Source: Fonsecaea monophora
Taxonomy: Eukaryota; Ascomycota; Eurotiomycetes; Chaetothyriales; Herpotrichiellaceae
Direction of reading: 5' to 3'
Length of the DNA stretch: 64,000 nt
NCBI RefSeq assembly: GCF_001642475.1
Contig: NW_019173960.1
Span: 245,164 to 309,163, forward strand
The translations under genes were made by a program, and so were the position numbers. The notes below the pieces were generated by a model. It ran no database searches and was not told the DNA's origin. It was given only the letters and a program-made list of their open reading frames with translations. Position 1 is the stretch's first letter. The number at the start of each line of letters is the position of its first letter. This document shows positions 32,902 to 44,374 of the stretch, piece after piece.

Positions 32902-34960
32902 TTAAAAGCACGCTATTACTGAAGGCCCACTTCCTCGGGGGCACATCGAGAGCCGGATTCTTATCAAAAAAAAGTCGGCAGGCTTGAGTGCAATCGTCAC
33001 GATTTCACACGGCATGACCGGATAGTCTTCGACGCTGGGATTGTACGTAATCCTGTGCGTATGCCACAGCACCAGGTCCTGGTCGCGGACGTCCTCGTTG
33101 CGGGCAGAGTAGTCAACGACTCCATCTGTCTCGACCAAGCTCTGGTGGGGCCAGCGGCTCCCGGCCCACAAGTCACCGTCTCGATACTTGGCCACCCAGA
33201 CGTGGTGCTCGGCGAAACGGGCGCGTCGCGGGACCAGGGATGCAGGTTTGCAAATAAGGAGCTGGGGAAGAGGAGGTCGAGTTGTTGCACGAGTTTGAAG
33301 CCGACAGGTTTGCCAGAGGTCGGGTTCTGGCATTTCTCGTTGACGATCTTGATGACTCGGGCACGTTCCGCCGCCGCGTCTACGTAGAGGCTCTTCTCGA
33401 TCGGCTGCTGAACTACTTGCCATGTGTTGCTCAAGGGGTTCTCCGTTTCCGACAGCGGCAGCAACACGGAGTCCTGCTGAACAACCGTATTCTCGCTGCC
33501 GTCGATCATAGGGTCGACGCGGAGGCAGAAGAGGTGCTGGTGGTTGGCCTCCAGCACGCCCGGCGACACGACATTATCCCAGTAGCTGATTTGACCCGCA
33601 TCTATGAGGCTCGTCGCGAGGATTCCGGTGGCTCGCGTCTCAAACTCGACGGTACCGCCGCTCTGCGAGAAGAGCCAGGAAAAGACGTATTCGTAGTTGC
33701 CTACTGTGATCATGCTCTAAACAACCAAGGTGCGTGCTCGCACGATCGCCGCGACCTCGATCCTCGGGTTCATGTGATTCTATCTAATCCCGTTGTCCTG
33801 AGAAATACATTAATGTAGACGGCTGGAGAAAGGGTAAAAGAGTAAAGTGGGCGAACTTGCTCACGAAGGCAGACGACGTTGGCCGCCTTTCTCGATCCGC
33901 CACGAGAATCCTTCCTTTTGAAATTAAAGTACTGGATGGAGCCTAAGCAGTCGCAGCTGAGACGCAGGCAATTTGCCGTCGTCCCTGTGCCGCTTCCCCC
34001 AGATCAAAGGCCTGTCGGCGGTGATATGGACTGCGAGGATCTATAGCTCTCCGTGAGCGACTTGCGCGGTGATCAGCCCCGGGCCGTTGCACAGAAGCTT
34101 GGGGAATGTAAGGAAATATTAGATGTACTTACCGCCATACGGAACAGTCATCTCACTCAGGCTGAGACGGTAGAACAATTCTCGATTATCATACCTGACA
34201 TTATGGATGGTCGTTCCCTCACGCCAGTTGAAAGCGAGTCGAAACTGCCATTTCTGCCACGAAATTACCGTTTCGCCTTGGACTTTGAAGCTCGTACCCT
34301 CAGGCTGAATTATCGACAGTGGTTTCAGGTCCTTGCGCAGATTTCCGTACTGGATGCTGGGATGATTTTCGTTTCCGATACAGTGAGCCATGGGCGATGC
34401 AGACAACGCCTCTGCCGGCGTTTCGTTGGCGTAATAGGCGCCGATATCGCGGGATGGCAATTCGTCCACCCGGACGATGCGTTGCTGGTCCATGTCGATG
34501 ACGGGCGACATAGGGATAGGGAACGAGTACTTGTCACTCTCTGGGCCGTACAGCATCGCCTGGATCAAACGAGGTATTTCCGGGATGGAGAGCTTGTCGG
34601 CGCTGTATGGCCACGTGTCGCACTGGGTCTGGGCGTCGGCCGGCAGGCTGAGTTTCGCTATGCGTCTTCGGACATCGGGGTCAGTCAGAACGATCCGCTT
34701 CGCCTCGACCACTTCGTCTGTTCGCACACGTAGCACTTGCAGAGCGAGGCTGCCTCTTTGATTTCGTCGTTGGTTAGCCCGATCAGGGGGTGCCACCGAA
34801 GTGAGACGAGCGTCAGTGTCATCCTCAAGAGGCGGGCGAGAGGCAGTCGTTGAAAAAGCTAGACGACGATGAATTTCTGGCATCAGTGGGCGGATAAGCG
34901 AGGTCGAAGTGATTTTCAAGGGCCTGAAGAGATAATTGAAGAGATGACTTAGTTTTATTT
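32902..34960 (-). pseudogene. Copper amine oxidase gene with frameshifts
   Basis: Fragments of one copper amine oxidase follow each other on the minus strand: HPLIGLTNDEIKEAASLC (about 34760), then in another frame the N-terminal domains to KVQGETVISWQKWQFRLAF and VPYG (34119), then DCLGSIQYFNFKRKD (about 33920), ITVGNYEY (about 33700), GVLEANHQHLFCLRVDPM with the His-x-His copper ligands (about 33530), and a C-terminal segment with HHVWVAKYRDGDLWAG and VMPCEIVTIALKPADFF (about 33000-33200) in yet another frame. The Tyr in NYEY is the residue normally converted to topaquinone. Frame changes near 34700 and 33240 are not explained by introns, so the gene is considered dead. The family oxidises primary amines to aldehydes with H2O2. 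Confidence 0.85.
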
Positions 34961-35099
34961 TGGGAAAAGCCGCCTGTGGCCTTGCTTAATGTTGCTTTCA
35001 TTGCGCCTTTCGAGAGCGATCTGTCCGGCCGAGTGGTATGAAAGTCTTGCGTTGTACGGTTGTGTATCTTGTACAAATCTCTATGATTGCCGGGTCATC

Positions 35100-35947
35100 G
35101 TAATCTTTGCCATCTTTCTCCACCGCATGCACTAGGCCGACTACGGTAACGAGTACGTGGCCGGCCAGTGGGAATTGAGACTAGCGAGGGGAAGCCGCCA
35201 GGATATGATTGTGGCAACGACTGCGCCAAATTAGCGAGTGAGCACCACCGCGGAGCTATAGGGGCTTGGATACGTCATGTACGGGGCAAATCAACTAATC
35301 CATGGGGTTAGGGAATCACCTGTAGGCATATCGAATGGACTGAAGCGCTCGAAGAGGAGGCCAGGACCAGGATCTTCAATGTTGGTATCTTGTCGATAGT
35401 TCGAGCCAATGAGGAGAAGACGCGTGTTTTCTAGATTCATGATCCTGGGATCGGTCGAGAAGAGACCTCACCCGCCTGACCTACGTACAGATTCGTTACA
35501 CTGTACCACGTTATCTTGGATCTCGGAAACATACATACCTTTGCTCCGCCTTCAATTAATAAGCGTGTGATTCGAGAAGGGCGCGGCGTAGCCACAATGG
35601 TTGCTGTATAAATCGAGTAAACTCCTCTCAACCTCGGTCCTCTTCCACATTGTCATCGATAAAGTCCCAGTGCGTGTATAGGTTTAGGGTTAGACTTTGG
35701 GCCGACACTTCTCCCTGCCTCACCGCGTCTCTGTCATAAATGCACGCTCCCCGGTCTCTAGGGAAAGGGGAAGAAGAAAAAAGTCAAAAAAAAAATACAA
35801 ACATATCAACGGATTCCTACATCTCGAAATGCTAAAAGCGCCGTACAGAAGATAGTAAGTGATGAAAGGCCATAGCGGGCCCCTTTCCCTCCGTGACTAT
35901 AGTAAAACCCCCCTCTGACCCCAGAGAAAGTGACCCCAGCGTGAAGT
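35100..35947. other. Intergenic region without a recognised gene
   Basis: About 850 bases. Minus-strand open pieces (RITRLLIEGGAKV near 35550 and RLLLIGSNYRQDTNIEDPG near 35410) look protein-like and may be remains of another gene, but I cannot assign them to a family with confidence. Confidence 0.35.
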
Positions 35948-37365
35948 TTGAGAAGTACCTCTATTTCGCACGTAGATCGCGACCGCGAGGACACTATCGA
36001 GCCGTCAAGTGATACGTTCGCCTCCAACCCATGGGATTTCCGTCGTTGGCGATCTTACGTGGCGGACACGAGTGAGGCGCTTGAGGGCGAGTCTCTCGGA
36101 GAGCCTCTCGAGGGCGGCAAGAAGACGGCGGGAGACCTCGTCCACGACAATGCCGACGCTGACGACAAGGAGCCGGCCGTCCAGGTTCACTCCACCTCGC
36201 CGCCTGCCGAGCACCACAGCATTTCCCACACCGAGTGGCTCAAGCTGTCGCGAGCCACACGCAATACTAGCTGGAGCGTGGTTTCCTTCCTCATCACTAC
36301 CGATATGTTTGGCCCGTTGTCTGTACCGTGAGTCTCGATTGCCTGGGTCAACAAAAAACACACCCAACTAACATCATGCTAACCTTTCTCGGTGGTTAAT
36401 GGTCTAATTCAGCTACGGCCCCAGTGTGAGCGTCTATACCGTCATCGGGGCCCTGGCAGGATCATAAGCAAGATCTCACCCGCGTCACTTCGTTTCGAAA
36501 ACTTCTCCTCCCGCGTCCTAGGAAGCCGGCTAACCTCCCGGTAGCCGGGTTGTCAGCTGTGGGCCATGTATATTGACCTCTATTCGGATCGTCATCCACT
36601 TAAGACCTACGGCGACCTGGCCTTCCGTGTTTTTGGCAGCTGGGCCCGGTGCCTGATGAAAGTGCTCCAGAGTCTGCAGCTTTTCTTTGATGTTGCCCCG
36701 TTGACCCTCGCCAGTGGGAAGGGAGTTGCACAACTGGCACAGGGCAAGGTCTGCTTCATCATCTGCGTCTTCATCTTCTACTGTGCTGGCTGTCTACTGG
36801 GTCAAGTGCGCACCCTCCGCACGTCTAAATGGCTGGCTAATCTTTCTATTATTCTGAACGTGCTGGTCCTCTGCATCAGGTCAGGAAAAGCCTATCCCTG
36901 TTAATTTTCTGCCGTGAGGGCAAGACAGCAGCTAAAAGACGCTTTATGCCGTATGGGAGTCACCGCACACTCGGCACCCAGCTTTGCCGCCGCTGCTGCG
37001 CAGAGCGGTGTGTAACCGAATCATGTGGTGACGTTGGCCGGTGTCCCGACCGGCACTCCTTTCGAGTACCAAATCATTGGATTGATGCAGGCCATCCATA
37101 GCTACGCTGCAGCGATACTGTAAATTGATTACTTCTCCAGTCTCATGTCACGGCGAACGGGATGGCATGCTGATGGTGACAGATTCTGTGAATTCATGAG
37201 TGAAGTAACGACTCTCCTTCCCCTGGTGTCCCCCACCTGATGGGTAATGTGGGTGAATTTCTCGGCTTGCTAAGATGCGACTGCAGATGAAACGGCCATG
37301 GGACTTCTCGAAAGGCATGATTTGTGCCCAAACTTTCATCTACTGCTTCTACCCCCTTTACGGTG
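35948..37365 (+). pseudogene. Amino-acid transporter (Aa_trans / AVT type), truncated
   Basis: A chain of exon-like pieces matches fungal neutral amino-acid permeases: an acidic N-terminal tail, WSVVSFLITTDMFGPLSVP, YGPSVSVYTVIGALAGS, QLWAMYIDLYSDRHPLKTYG with DLAFRVFG, several membrane segments (36660-36890), GVTAHSAPSFAAAAAQSGV, an in-frame TAA at about 37014, then TLAGVPTGTPFEYQIIGLMQ, FCEFMSE and MKRPWDFSKGMICAQTFIY. The frame that should hold the start has no ATG (it opens with TTG), and after PLYG at about 37360 the expected last four to five membrane segments are missing. It is thus a 5'- and 3'-damaged relic. Introns at about 37121-37181 and 37207-37271 splice correctly, showing that it was once a normal gene. 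Confidence 0.7.
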
Positions 37366-37867
37366 AGTTGGCCGGTGGCCATAGAGAATCCGGATATGTG
37401 GGAGGCTGCATAGTACCATTGTCCGTTACACTGTAAGACAAGTGGGTTATTGTTCGGATCACTTCCTGTGACATATACGTTGACACGGTTGCCGTCTTCG
37501 AGCTTGTTGACGAACCAAATGCGAAATTTATCAGAGTCCTTAACTCCTTCCCCTCAGAGGTAGTGTTGACCGAAGTAATACTAGGCTAGGTTTAGTTAGA
37601 TCAAAGCCCCCTTGCATTGTGTGCGTGCTGTGCTAAGGCCAAATAGAGTCGTAGGATGCTAAACTATCTCCCACATGGAGCAGCGAGTAGGTGACTCTAC
37701 AAGAGTGGAAATTAAGGATATTAATACTTGAGAGTCTTATGAGGATAGTGTCATACGCGCCTGCTGATTTTTTCGGGGAAAAGAGGCTTGAACCTCAAAT
37801 CAGGCTGTGGGTCACGTGTATAGACCAGTGTCCAACTTCACTTCCCTCTCTTTCCCTCTCTGTCTGG
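37366..37867. other. Intergenic region
   Basis: About 500 bases between the transporter relic and the O-methyltransferase stop. No coding or repeat sequence is recognised. Confidence 0.4.
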
Positions 37868-39423
37868 TCACACCTTGACGCATTCGATAACCGCAACATC
37901 AGTCGCCAAGCTCTTGTGTACGCCGACCATCTTCAACCCAGCACTCGCTGTCAGGCCATCAAACATCTTCTCGGTCCGCTCCTTGCCACCGAGGTTCATC
38001 ATGCAGAGATCGGTCCAGGCATTCAGGGCCGTGGGCGGATTGGGCATGACTTGCTCGGTGATTAGGACTCTGGAGTCCGGGGCCATGGCGTCGGCGAGGT
38101 GAGAGAGGATGATGCGATCGTTCGCGTCGGACCAGTCATGCATGCAGCGCCGGATGTAGTAGACGAGAGCACCTGAAAAGGAGGACAAAAGGGTGGTTAG
38201 TCTTGCGGAGGGAAACTCGAAGTGAGAAGGGAAGAGAAGGGTAGATAGAACTCGCCTTTGACAGGGTTTGGCTGGAAGAAATCATGCGGAATCTTCTTGA
38301 CCTCTTCAAAACCGGGTTCGTTAGCCTGAATGACTTCCTCAATGACCGGTGCCCGGTCCTGCAACACCAATCTCTTGGCAGGGATCTCAGGAAACGCAGC
38401 CATGATGCGCTTGAGGGCCTGGCCTTTGCCACCGCCAACATCAACAATCAACGGTCTGTCCTCGGGACCTTCCGTGTTCTTCGCAATCCAGCTGAAATCG
38501 TACATGCCCGTCACCGGCAGCACCTCATCGAGTGTATTCATGCTCTGATTAAAATCGACCAGACGTTCCGGTTCCTTGCTGATGACCTCCCAGAAATTCT
38601 TGTCCGGGTCGCCCCAAGCGAACGAGTGGGGATTGTGATTCCCTAACTTTGGTTCTTTCAGACCATACTTGGCGAAGAATTGGGGCCACTGGGCCCATGG
38701 GACCATGGCTTCATCGAACCTGGAAACAGAATAGTCCTCAGTGTCACACATCGCACGAAATGAGGGGGGCGGGTGGTTTACATGATCTGGAAAAAGACCC
38801 CCTGGGCGTTTCCAGAGACATAGAGCTTTGAAAGCCTGGAATGTGCGACACGGTCCTCCCCGATTTGATGGAGGAAACCTGTAACGAGTTGAGACAACGA
38901 GACTCGAGCGCAGTCATATACACCTAGACTGACCTGTAGCCACCATCATCCAAGCCATGCGAGCTTGCAACCGGTCAGTCTTGTCTCGGCGCAATGTGCA
39001 ACTAATCAAGCGTACTGACGAGCGGCACCTCAGCACCGAGACTGGCCGCCAAATCCTCGTAGGAAATGCTTCCTTCCAATGGAATCTTGTCAAATGCTTT
39101 CATCTTCATAAACATCCGAATCGCCCCCATCTCGGCCATCTGGAGAAGTCTCAGTTGGGCATGGTCCAGAGTGTATAGGGAGGGACTAAAACACTCACGT
39201 GTGTCGAGAATTCATATGGCGTCTCACCAGGCTCCCGGACGACGTTGATGATCTGCCGGGCCGCATTGGTCATTCGTTGACGAAGCAGCAGGCCTTGTTG
39301 CCCCGAGGGGTCCTTGTAGTCCTTGGAGGTCTCATAAATCTGATTGGTCAGGGCGTTGAGAGACTCGACGAGCTCACTTGCGGCGACAGACAATGCGCCC
39401 GGGTTGTTTTCTCGGGAGCTCAT
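37868..39423 (-). CDS. SAM-dependent O-methyltransferase, six exons
   Basis: ATG at 39423; introns at 39140-39198, 38964-39015, 38879-38933, 38720-38781 and 38173-38255; 1245 coding bases (414 residues), typical for fungal COMT-type enzymes. N-terminal dimerisation/winged-helix region (residues about 1-190, with LARSLGAEVPL-like and ARLAWMM-like segments produced by splicing), then the SAM motif IVDVGGGKGQAL near residue 250, acidic LQDRAPVIEEV, DFFQPNPVKGALVYY, and the catalytic-type RRCMHDWSDAND with the His base, followed by LITEQVMPNPP. The last intron begins with GC (aaag/gcgagt), a rare GC-AG type. It methylates hydroxyl groups of small aromatic metabolites; substrate unknown. Its neighbour is a LaeA-like methyltransferase. 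Confidence 0.92.
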
Positions 39424-40158
39424 TGTAGCAAACCAAGAGACGGGTGGAAAGCTGAATAACTTTTTCCAGGGGTTCAGTCGATGCCTGAATGAAAGACCGT
39501 AATAGCAGATGACAAGGTTTCTACTTTCGATGAGGGGGATCGAAACCCCTCGATAAGATCCTTCTGCCCCTCTAAAGGCCGGCAGGATTACGCGGGAGTT
39601 GCAATCAGGCCTCTTCCATGGACCATGACACCCATGAGCGCGGCATGTGAAGGGAAGATGGGGACTGGCTCTGATTATAGATAAAAAGCAAGTCGATATG
39701 CACATTTGCGCAGTTAGGTGCAGCGCTTCGGACGCAACACTGGTGTCCGCGACTCCACGCTCCCTTTAGCTTCGCGGGAGGTAACTGACCGAGAAGTGTT
39801 GGTTGGCAACTGTCTCGATTGAGCTGGTTGCAGGTACGAGGGCGTTTTGGTTGCATCGTGGCCCTCTCTCAATTGGTGTCGCCAAAAAAGAGTTTGACGA
39901 CTCAGCGTAAGTATTTCGCCATTTTCGGCCGCTATCGGCACGGCTCTTGGGTTGCAGTGCCGGTAGTCTTAGCCCACGGCCCCGCACAGGATCCCAGCCA
40001 AAAGTACTCCCTCACTCAGCCGGACGCGTCACTCGAAGTCCCGACTACACAGCGTCCGTGGTTTCCGCCTAGATTAAGTTTCAAAATGCTCAATGGTCCG
40101 CAAGACGATGGTTGTTCCATATGAGACAACATCTTGCCAAAATAGAGACGACTAAACA
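39424..40158. promoter_or_regulatory. Divergent region between two methyltransferase genes
   Basis: About 735 bases separating the divergent starts of the O-methyltransferase and the LaeA-like methyltransferase. No coding sequence is recognised. Shared regulation is possible. Confidence 0.4.
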
Positions 40159-41615
40159 ATGACAGATACACCACCGGACAACAATAATCAGAACCAGCAG
40201 ATCACACAGGCGGCTATAGAGCCAGACGTACGTTCGATCCATGCTCTGCTCCAGAAGTTTTTGCTGAACCCGCGATATCGCAGTCGCCGCCGGAAGACGA
40301 AGGTTTTGCAGAATCGAGGTGATTTAGCTGAGCTAGCCTTCAATCTCCTATATCATATCGCTGACTGAAAACCCCTTCAAAAGCACGTCTAGTTACTGTA
40401 CCTCGATCCAGTCGGAAATCAGAAACGGGCGGATTGAGAATGGTCGTGTATATGCCGCGTACGGACGAAATGGTAATATGCATATTAGTCACCAACTACC
40501 CTTCTGAAGACTTTTTAACGTGGATTATTAGAATATGGCTTGCCCGTTGACGATTACGAGCTGGACCGGATCGACATGAACCACGAAAAGTACACTCTAC
40601 TGCAGAACAACAAGCTATTTCTTGCCCCGTTGCCTCCGAATCCCCAGAAGATGTTAGATATTGGCACCGGCACAGGTACTTACTTCTAACCTCCAATCCA
40701 CGAAACTCGAAGCTCGAGAAGAGAGATTCTAACACAGTAGTAAGGAATCTTTGCCATCTACCTCGCCGATATGTTCCCGTCGGCCATAGTCCTCGGAACG
40801 GATATTTCGCCCATCCAACCCCCATGGTTAGCTCTTTTCCTGGTTCAACAATCGAAGAGGTCCAAAGAGGCTGATGAGAAAGAAATAGGGTCCCTCCCAA
40901 TTGCCAGTTCGAAATTGATGATGCAGAAGAAGATTGGCTGTATCCAGAAAACTCATTCGATTATATCCACGGCCGAGATCTATACCACTCGATTCGCGAT
41001 TGGCCCAGGCTCATTGGGCAGGCGTACAGGTGACCAGCAGTTCCAAACCAAATCCGAAAAAGCGATCTAAACTAATTAACGCCGATTCTAGCCACCTCAA
41101 ACCAGGAGGGTACCTCGAACTTGCCTGCGTGTGGCCAGTGCCCAAGAGCGATGACGACAGCTTGCCCAAGGAAGGATCAGCGTACGTCGAGGTGTGCGAC
41201 ACGTTCCAAGAGATCGCGGCTCGTATCGGGGCCGCGCCTGACGCTCCTTGGAGCTACAGGTCGTGGATGGCCGAGGCCGGTTTCCAGAACATCCACGAGC
41301 ACATCTTCAAAATCCCCACCTCTCCGTGGGCTCGGGATCCAAGGCTAAAGAAGGTCGGTGCGTTGGAGCTGGTGAATGTCATGGAGGGCGCGCAGGCATT
41401 CTTGCTTCGGGGCTATACAGCAAATATGGGCAAAACGCGAGAGGAATTAGAGGTCTTGCTGGCGCAGATGAGGAAGGAGCTTGTGAACCAACGGTTTCAT
41501 AGCTATGTTTCATTGTAGGGAAAACTCCCGTTCCTTCCCTCGGTGTGGAAAGGATCCAAAAGCTAATCCAATCTCCAGCGTTGTTGTATACGGGCAGAAG
41601 CCGGAAGCGTCATGA
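40159..41615 (+). CDS. LaeA-like SAM-dependent methyltransferase, multi-exon
   Basis: Tentative ATG at 40159 (MTDTPPDNNNQNQQITQAAI). Later exons are clear: EIRNGRIENGRVYAAYGRN at 40411-40475, an intron to 40529, then EYGLPVDDYELDRIDMNHEK, the SAM motif MLDIGTGTGIFAIYLADMFP assembled across an intron at about 40678-40747, LGTDISPIQPPWVPPNC across another (about 40826-40889), SFDYIHGRDLYHSIRDWPRL and HLKPGGYLELA across 41030-41091. The last intron (41511-41579) gives the tail VVVYGQKPEAS, stop at 41613. The 5' part between 40228 and 40410 is not resolved. The layout (YHAYxxG-like start, then a class I methyltransferase) is that of the large fungal family related to LaeA, a global regulator of secondary metabolism; whether this paralogue methylates a metabolite or a protein is unknown. 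Confidence 0.82.
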
Positions 41616-41639
41616 CCACGGTAGGGCAACAGAACTTAT

Positions 41640-42480
41640 ACCACAGGATTTGGCAAGGTAGTTAATGGACGTTGTTATGACGTTGCTGAAGTAATAGTTA
41701 CGACGGTAATACAACCACATAGGAAGAACTCATTTTTAGGATCCTATATCATTAGCTAACATAATGTAGCTGTTTGAGGGAGAGAAGAGAATAAAGTAGG
41801 TCAACTGAGGGATGTCATTTATTAGGCTAACAGTGGCTGACTAAAGAGCACGCTCTCTAGTCTTACTCACCCTTAGTAGGTTGACTCCATTTACTCACTT
41901 CGTGAACATTCTTCATAGGTAGAGGCTAAGTAGTAATATCTCTACATCTACTAGTAATATATCAGAGCTGCTTCCTAAATGACCTAACGGGGTTAGGCTT
42001 CCTTGGTTACAGTTCCATGATAACATAAGCTAGGTCGAGAGTACGTAAGGTAAGAGGAGTCTAGTGACTTTAGAATAGTATCCTTGGAGTTCACGGCAAT
42101 ATCGTACCACGGCCAATCCGTAGCCCACGGCATCGAAGAGTATATCCTCGCATTCTTCAAGGTCAAAATCACATTTGCGAAGTGTACGAGAGAATTTACT
42201 GAATTCTCGACAATAATTCTCAACGTCCCCCGCTGTTGAAATTTTAATCTTACCCATGGCTCGTAGTTGATTAATCCAATGCACAGAAGAGGAGAAAGCT
42301 AATCTTCCAAAAGAGGTCGAAGGGAGATTGGTTTGAATAGGAATCTAGCGAGTGACTAAGATTCTGCATTATTAACCTGCGTAGGAGAAGATAAAAAATT
42401 TCCACAACGTGTGATATAATGTAACTCGGCTCGCGTCACGGTATCAATACACCAGATCCACCTCACACCGCAGTTGAAAC
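41640..42480. repeat. AT-rich repeat relic sharing about 110 bp with the subtelomere
   Basis: A stretch of low coding potential, TA-rich. Bases about 41969-42080 match 50159-50273: both share gctgcttcct, ggttaggcttcctt, agctaggtcgagagtacgta followed by agg, and actttagaatagtat in the same order. It is a partial copy of the same element that starts the RIP-mutated block, probably an old transposon end or solo LTR. It differs from its counterpart at many positions. Confidence 0.75.
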
Positions 42481-42993
42481 CCCGTTACTCGCCGTCGCTA
42501 TCAACAGACAGGACTTCTGTGGGCATATCATCCTCAAGTACAGTAGAGGTCACTTTGTCGGACCCGAGGTAGATATCCCGGATTCACTCTCAGTTGGAAC
42601 CGCAGAAAGGACCTCGCAGATCTTTTCAGAACCGTTCGAATGGAACGGGTCCTCATCAGTCGTGTGACTGAAGGAAACGCGTTCATATGTCCCCCGGAAT
42701 CCGACACAATACTACCGTGACCGGCGACCTCGAGAGGCCGAAAGGCGAGGCCAACCCGGAGGGGGAAACATCAAGTTCCCTCGAAGCCCGCCTGTGGCAC
42801 CTGCGAGCTCCCAAACCACCAATCCTTCGGCAAGACTGCTCTGTCAGGTTTTTTACAAGCCGGCATGTCGCTGAAATATATCCAAGAAGATTGATAACCA
42901 TATCTAGCTGGTAATGCCGGTATGACCGTCAGTCGCTAAGGCATGGTGTACTGGCGGCGGGCCGTAAGTCGACCGATCAGTCCCAAGGATGCT

Positions 42994-43900
42994 TCAGAAT
43001 TCCTCGACGAACTGGCGGTGTCCTCTGGAGGCGGGCCTTACTGCAAGATATCGCCGGTTATCAATTGGTGGATTCCAGTTGCGAGGATGGCCATCAACCA
43101 TGATACCCCCAGCCTCTGACAGGATACACCAAGCTGCAGCGACGTCCCATGCCCAACATCCGCATTCCCAAAACGCATCCTGCTGGCCGGCAGCTACTCG
43201 ACATATTGCGATAGCGGCTGAGCCAATACATCGAAGAGAATTGACGAAATATCCTCCGGTGGCGGCCGTTCGAGCAAGGGCGGTGAAGACTTTGACATTA
43301 AGATCAAAATTGGGCCCTTCTCTATCACTACCCCATTCTATGCCGACGCATGCCGTCCTCAGCCCTTCGAGAGGCGTGCGAGTAAGCGGCAGTCTCTGCC
43401 GTGGTCCGCCTCGCTGTGAGACAAAGGCACCTTGGCCACGTACAGCGCTCCAGAGTTCATCTTGAAAAGGGTTGTAGACCACGCCCGCGGCGGGCTGTTG
43501 GTCAATGACAAGCCCGATGGACACACACACGGCGGGAAATCCATGGATGAAATTCGATGTTCCGTCTATGGGATCCACGATGAAGGTAGGATGGCCAGTG
43601 ATGTCGAGCCCAGTCCCGTAAGTCTCCTCTCCCACAAAGGCAAAGGATGGATACTTTTCGGCAAGTCGATCACGGATAAATAGCTCGACGGCGTGGTCAG
43701 TCTCAGTGACCATGTCTGCAGCTGAAGGGGGAGTTGGTCATAAGCTAAGGACTATTTCTCCAAAGAAACTCACTGTTCTTTTTGGTTGACGATGTCAACA
43801 ACGTCGGCCTTGCATTGCGAATGATGCTGCCAGCCTGGTTCGCAATACCGACCAAATAGTCAGCGATGCCCTGCAAGTCGTGTCTGCTCATCTTGGACAT
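42994..43900 (-). CDS. Inositol-monophosphatase-family phosphatase (QutG-like)
   Basis: ATG at 43900 (MSKMSRHDLQGIADYLVGIA); one intron at 43716-43773; 849 coding bases (282 residues). Family metal-binding motifs are all present: FVGEETYG (GEE) near residue 72, VDPIDGTSNF near residue 90 and the C-terminal WAWDVAAAW near residue 225, which together bind two to three Mg2+ ions. The enzyme should hydrolyse inositol-1-phosphate or a related sugar or nucleotide phosphate. In Aspergillus a member of this family (QutG) is clustered with quinate genes, but no other quinate enzyme is seen here, so only family-level naming is justified. Divergent from a Zn2Cys6 regulator (44375). Confidence 0.92.
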
Positions 43901-44374
43901 GAGGTTGATCTAGAGACAAAGACCGACAAGGATGCACTGATCCTCATATATCTATCGCCTGGTATACTTTTTTCACTTGGTGTCTTCGTGCTCCCAGCAT
44001 GTAATGTAACCAGCGTGCAATGCATGAAGGATAAACCTCGGCGTGAAATGGTCGGCAAGCGATAGCGGCGTTTCAGAGGCTCGTCGCTTAGAGATAAGAA
44101 ATCTGCATCAGTCCCACCGTCGCCGAACCCTCCTCTCTTTCTTTATGCGTCTCTCACCAGAACAAGAGATATCAGACAGGCATTGATGGCTTGCTGGGCC
44201 CGATCAGAATCAAGGGTCAACTACATCCGTACAGAGGGCCGGCTCGATCAGACTGGAGTTCCTCTCATCCTCTCATCCTCTCCTCGCACCGAGGCTTCTC
44301 TCAAAATATAGCCGACGACCAATGATGTAGACTAGCTGCACAGCGTCCAATTCAAGGAACTCCTCGAGTCTTGC
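43901..44374. promoter_or_regulatory. Divergent promoter region, phosphatase / Zn2Cys6 regulator
   Basis: About 470 bases between divergent starts, containing a short direct repeat ctctcatcctctcatcctctcct near 44262-44284. Shared control is plausible; no site identified. Confidence 0.45.

Noticed and set aside
42683..42914. Overlapping open frames of about 72-75 codons on both strands
   Set aside because: No recognisable motif, no supporting splice structure, and mutually antisense; treated as non-coding.
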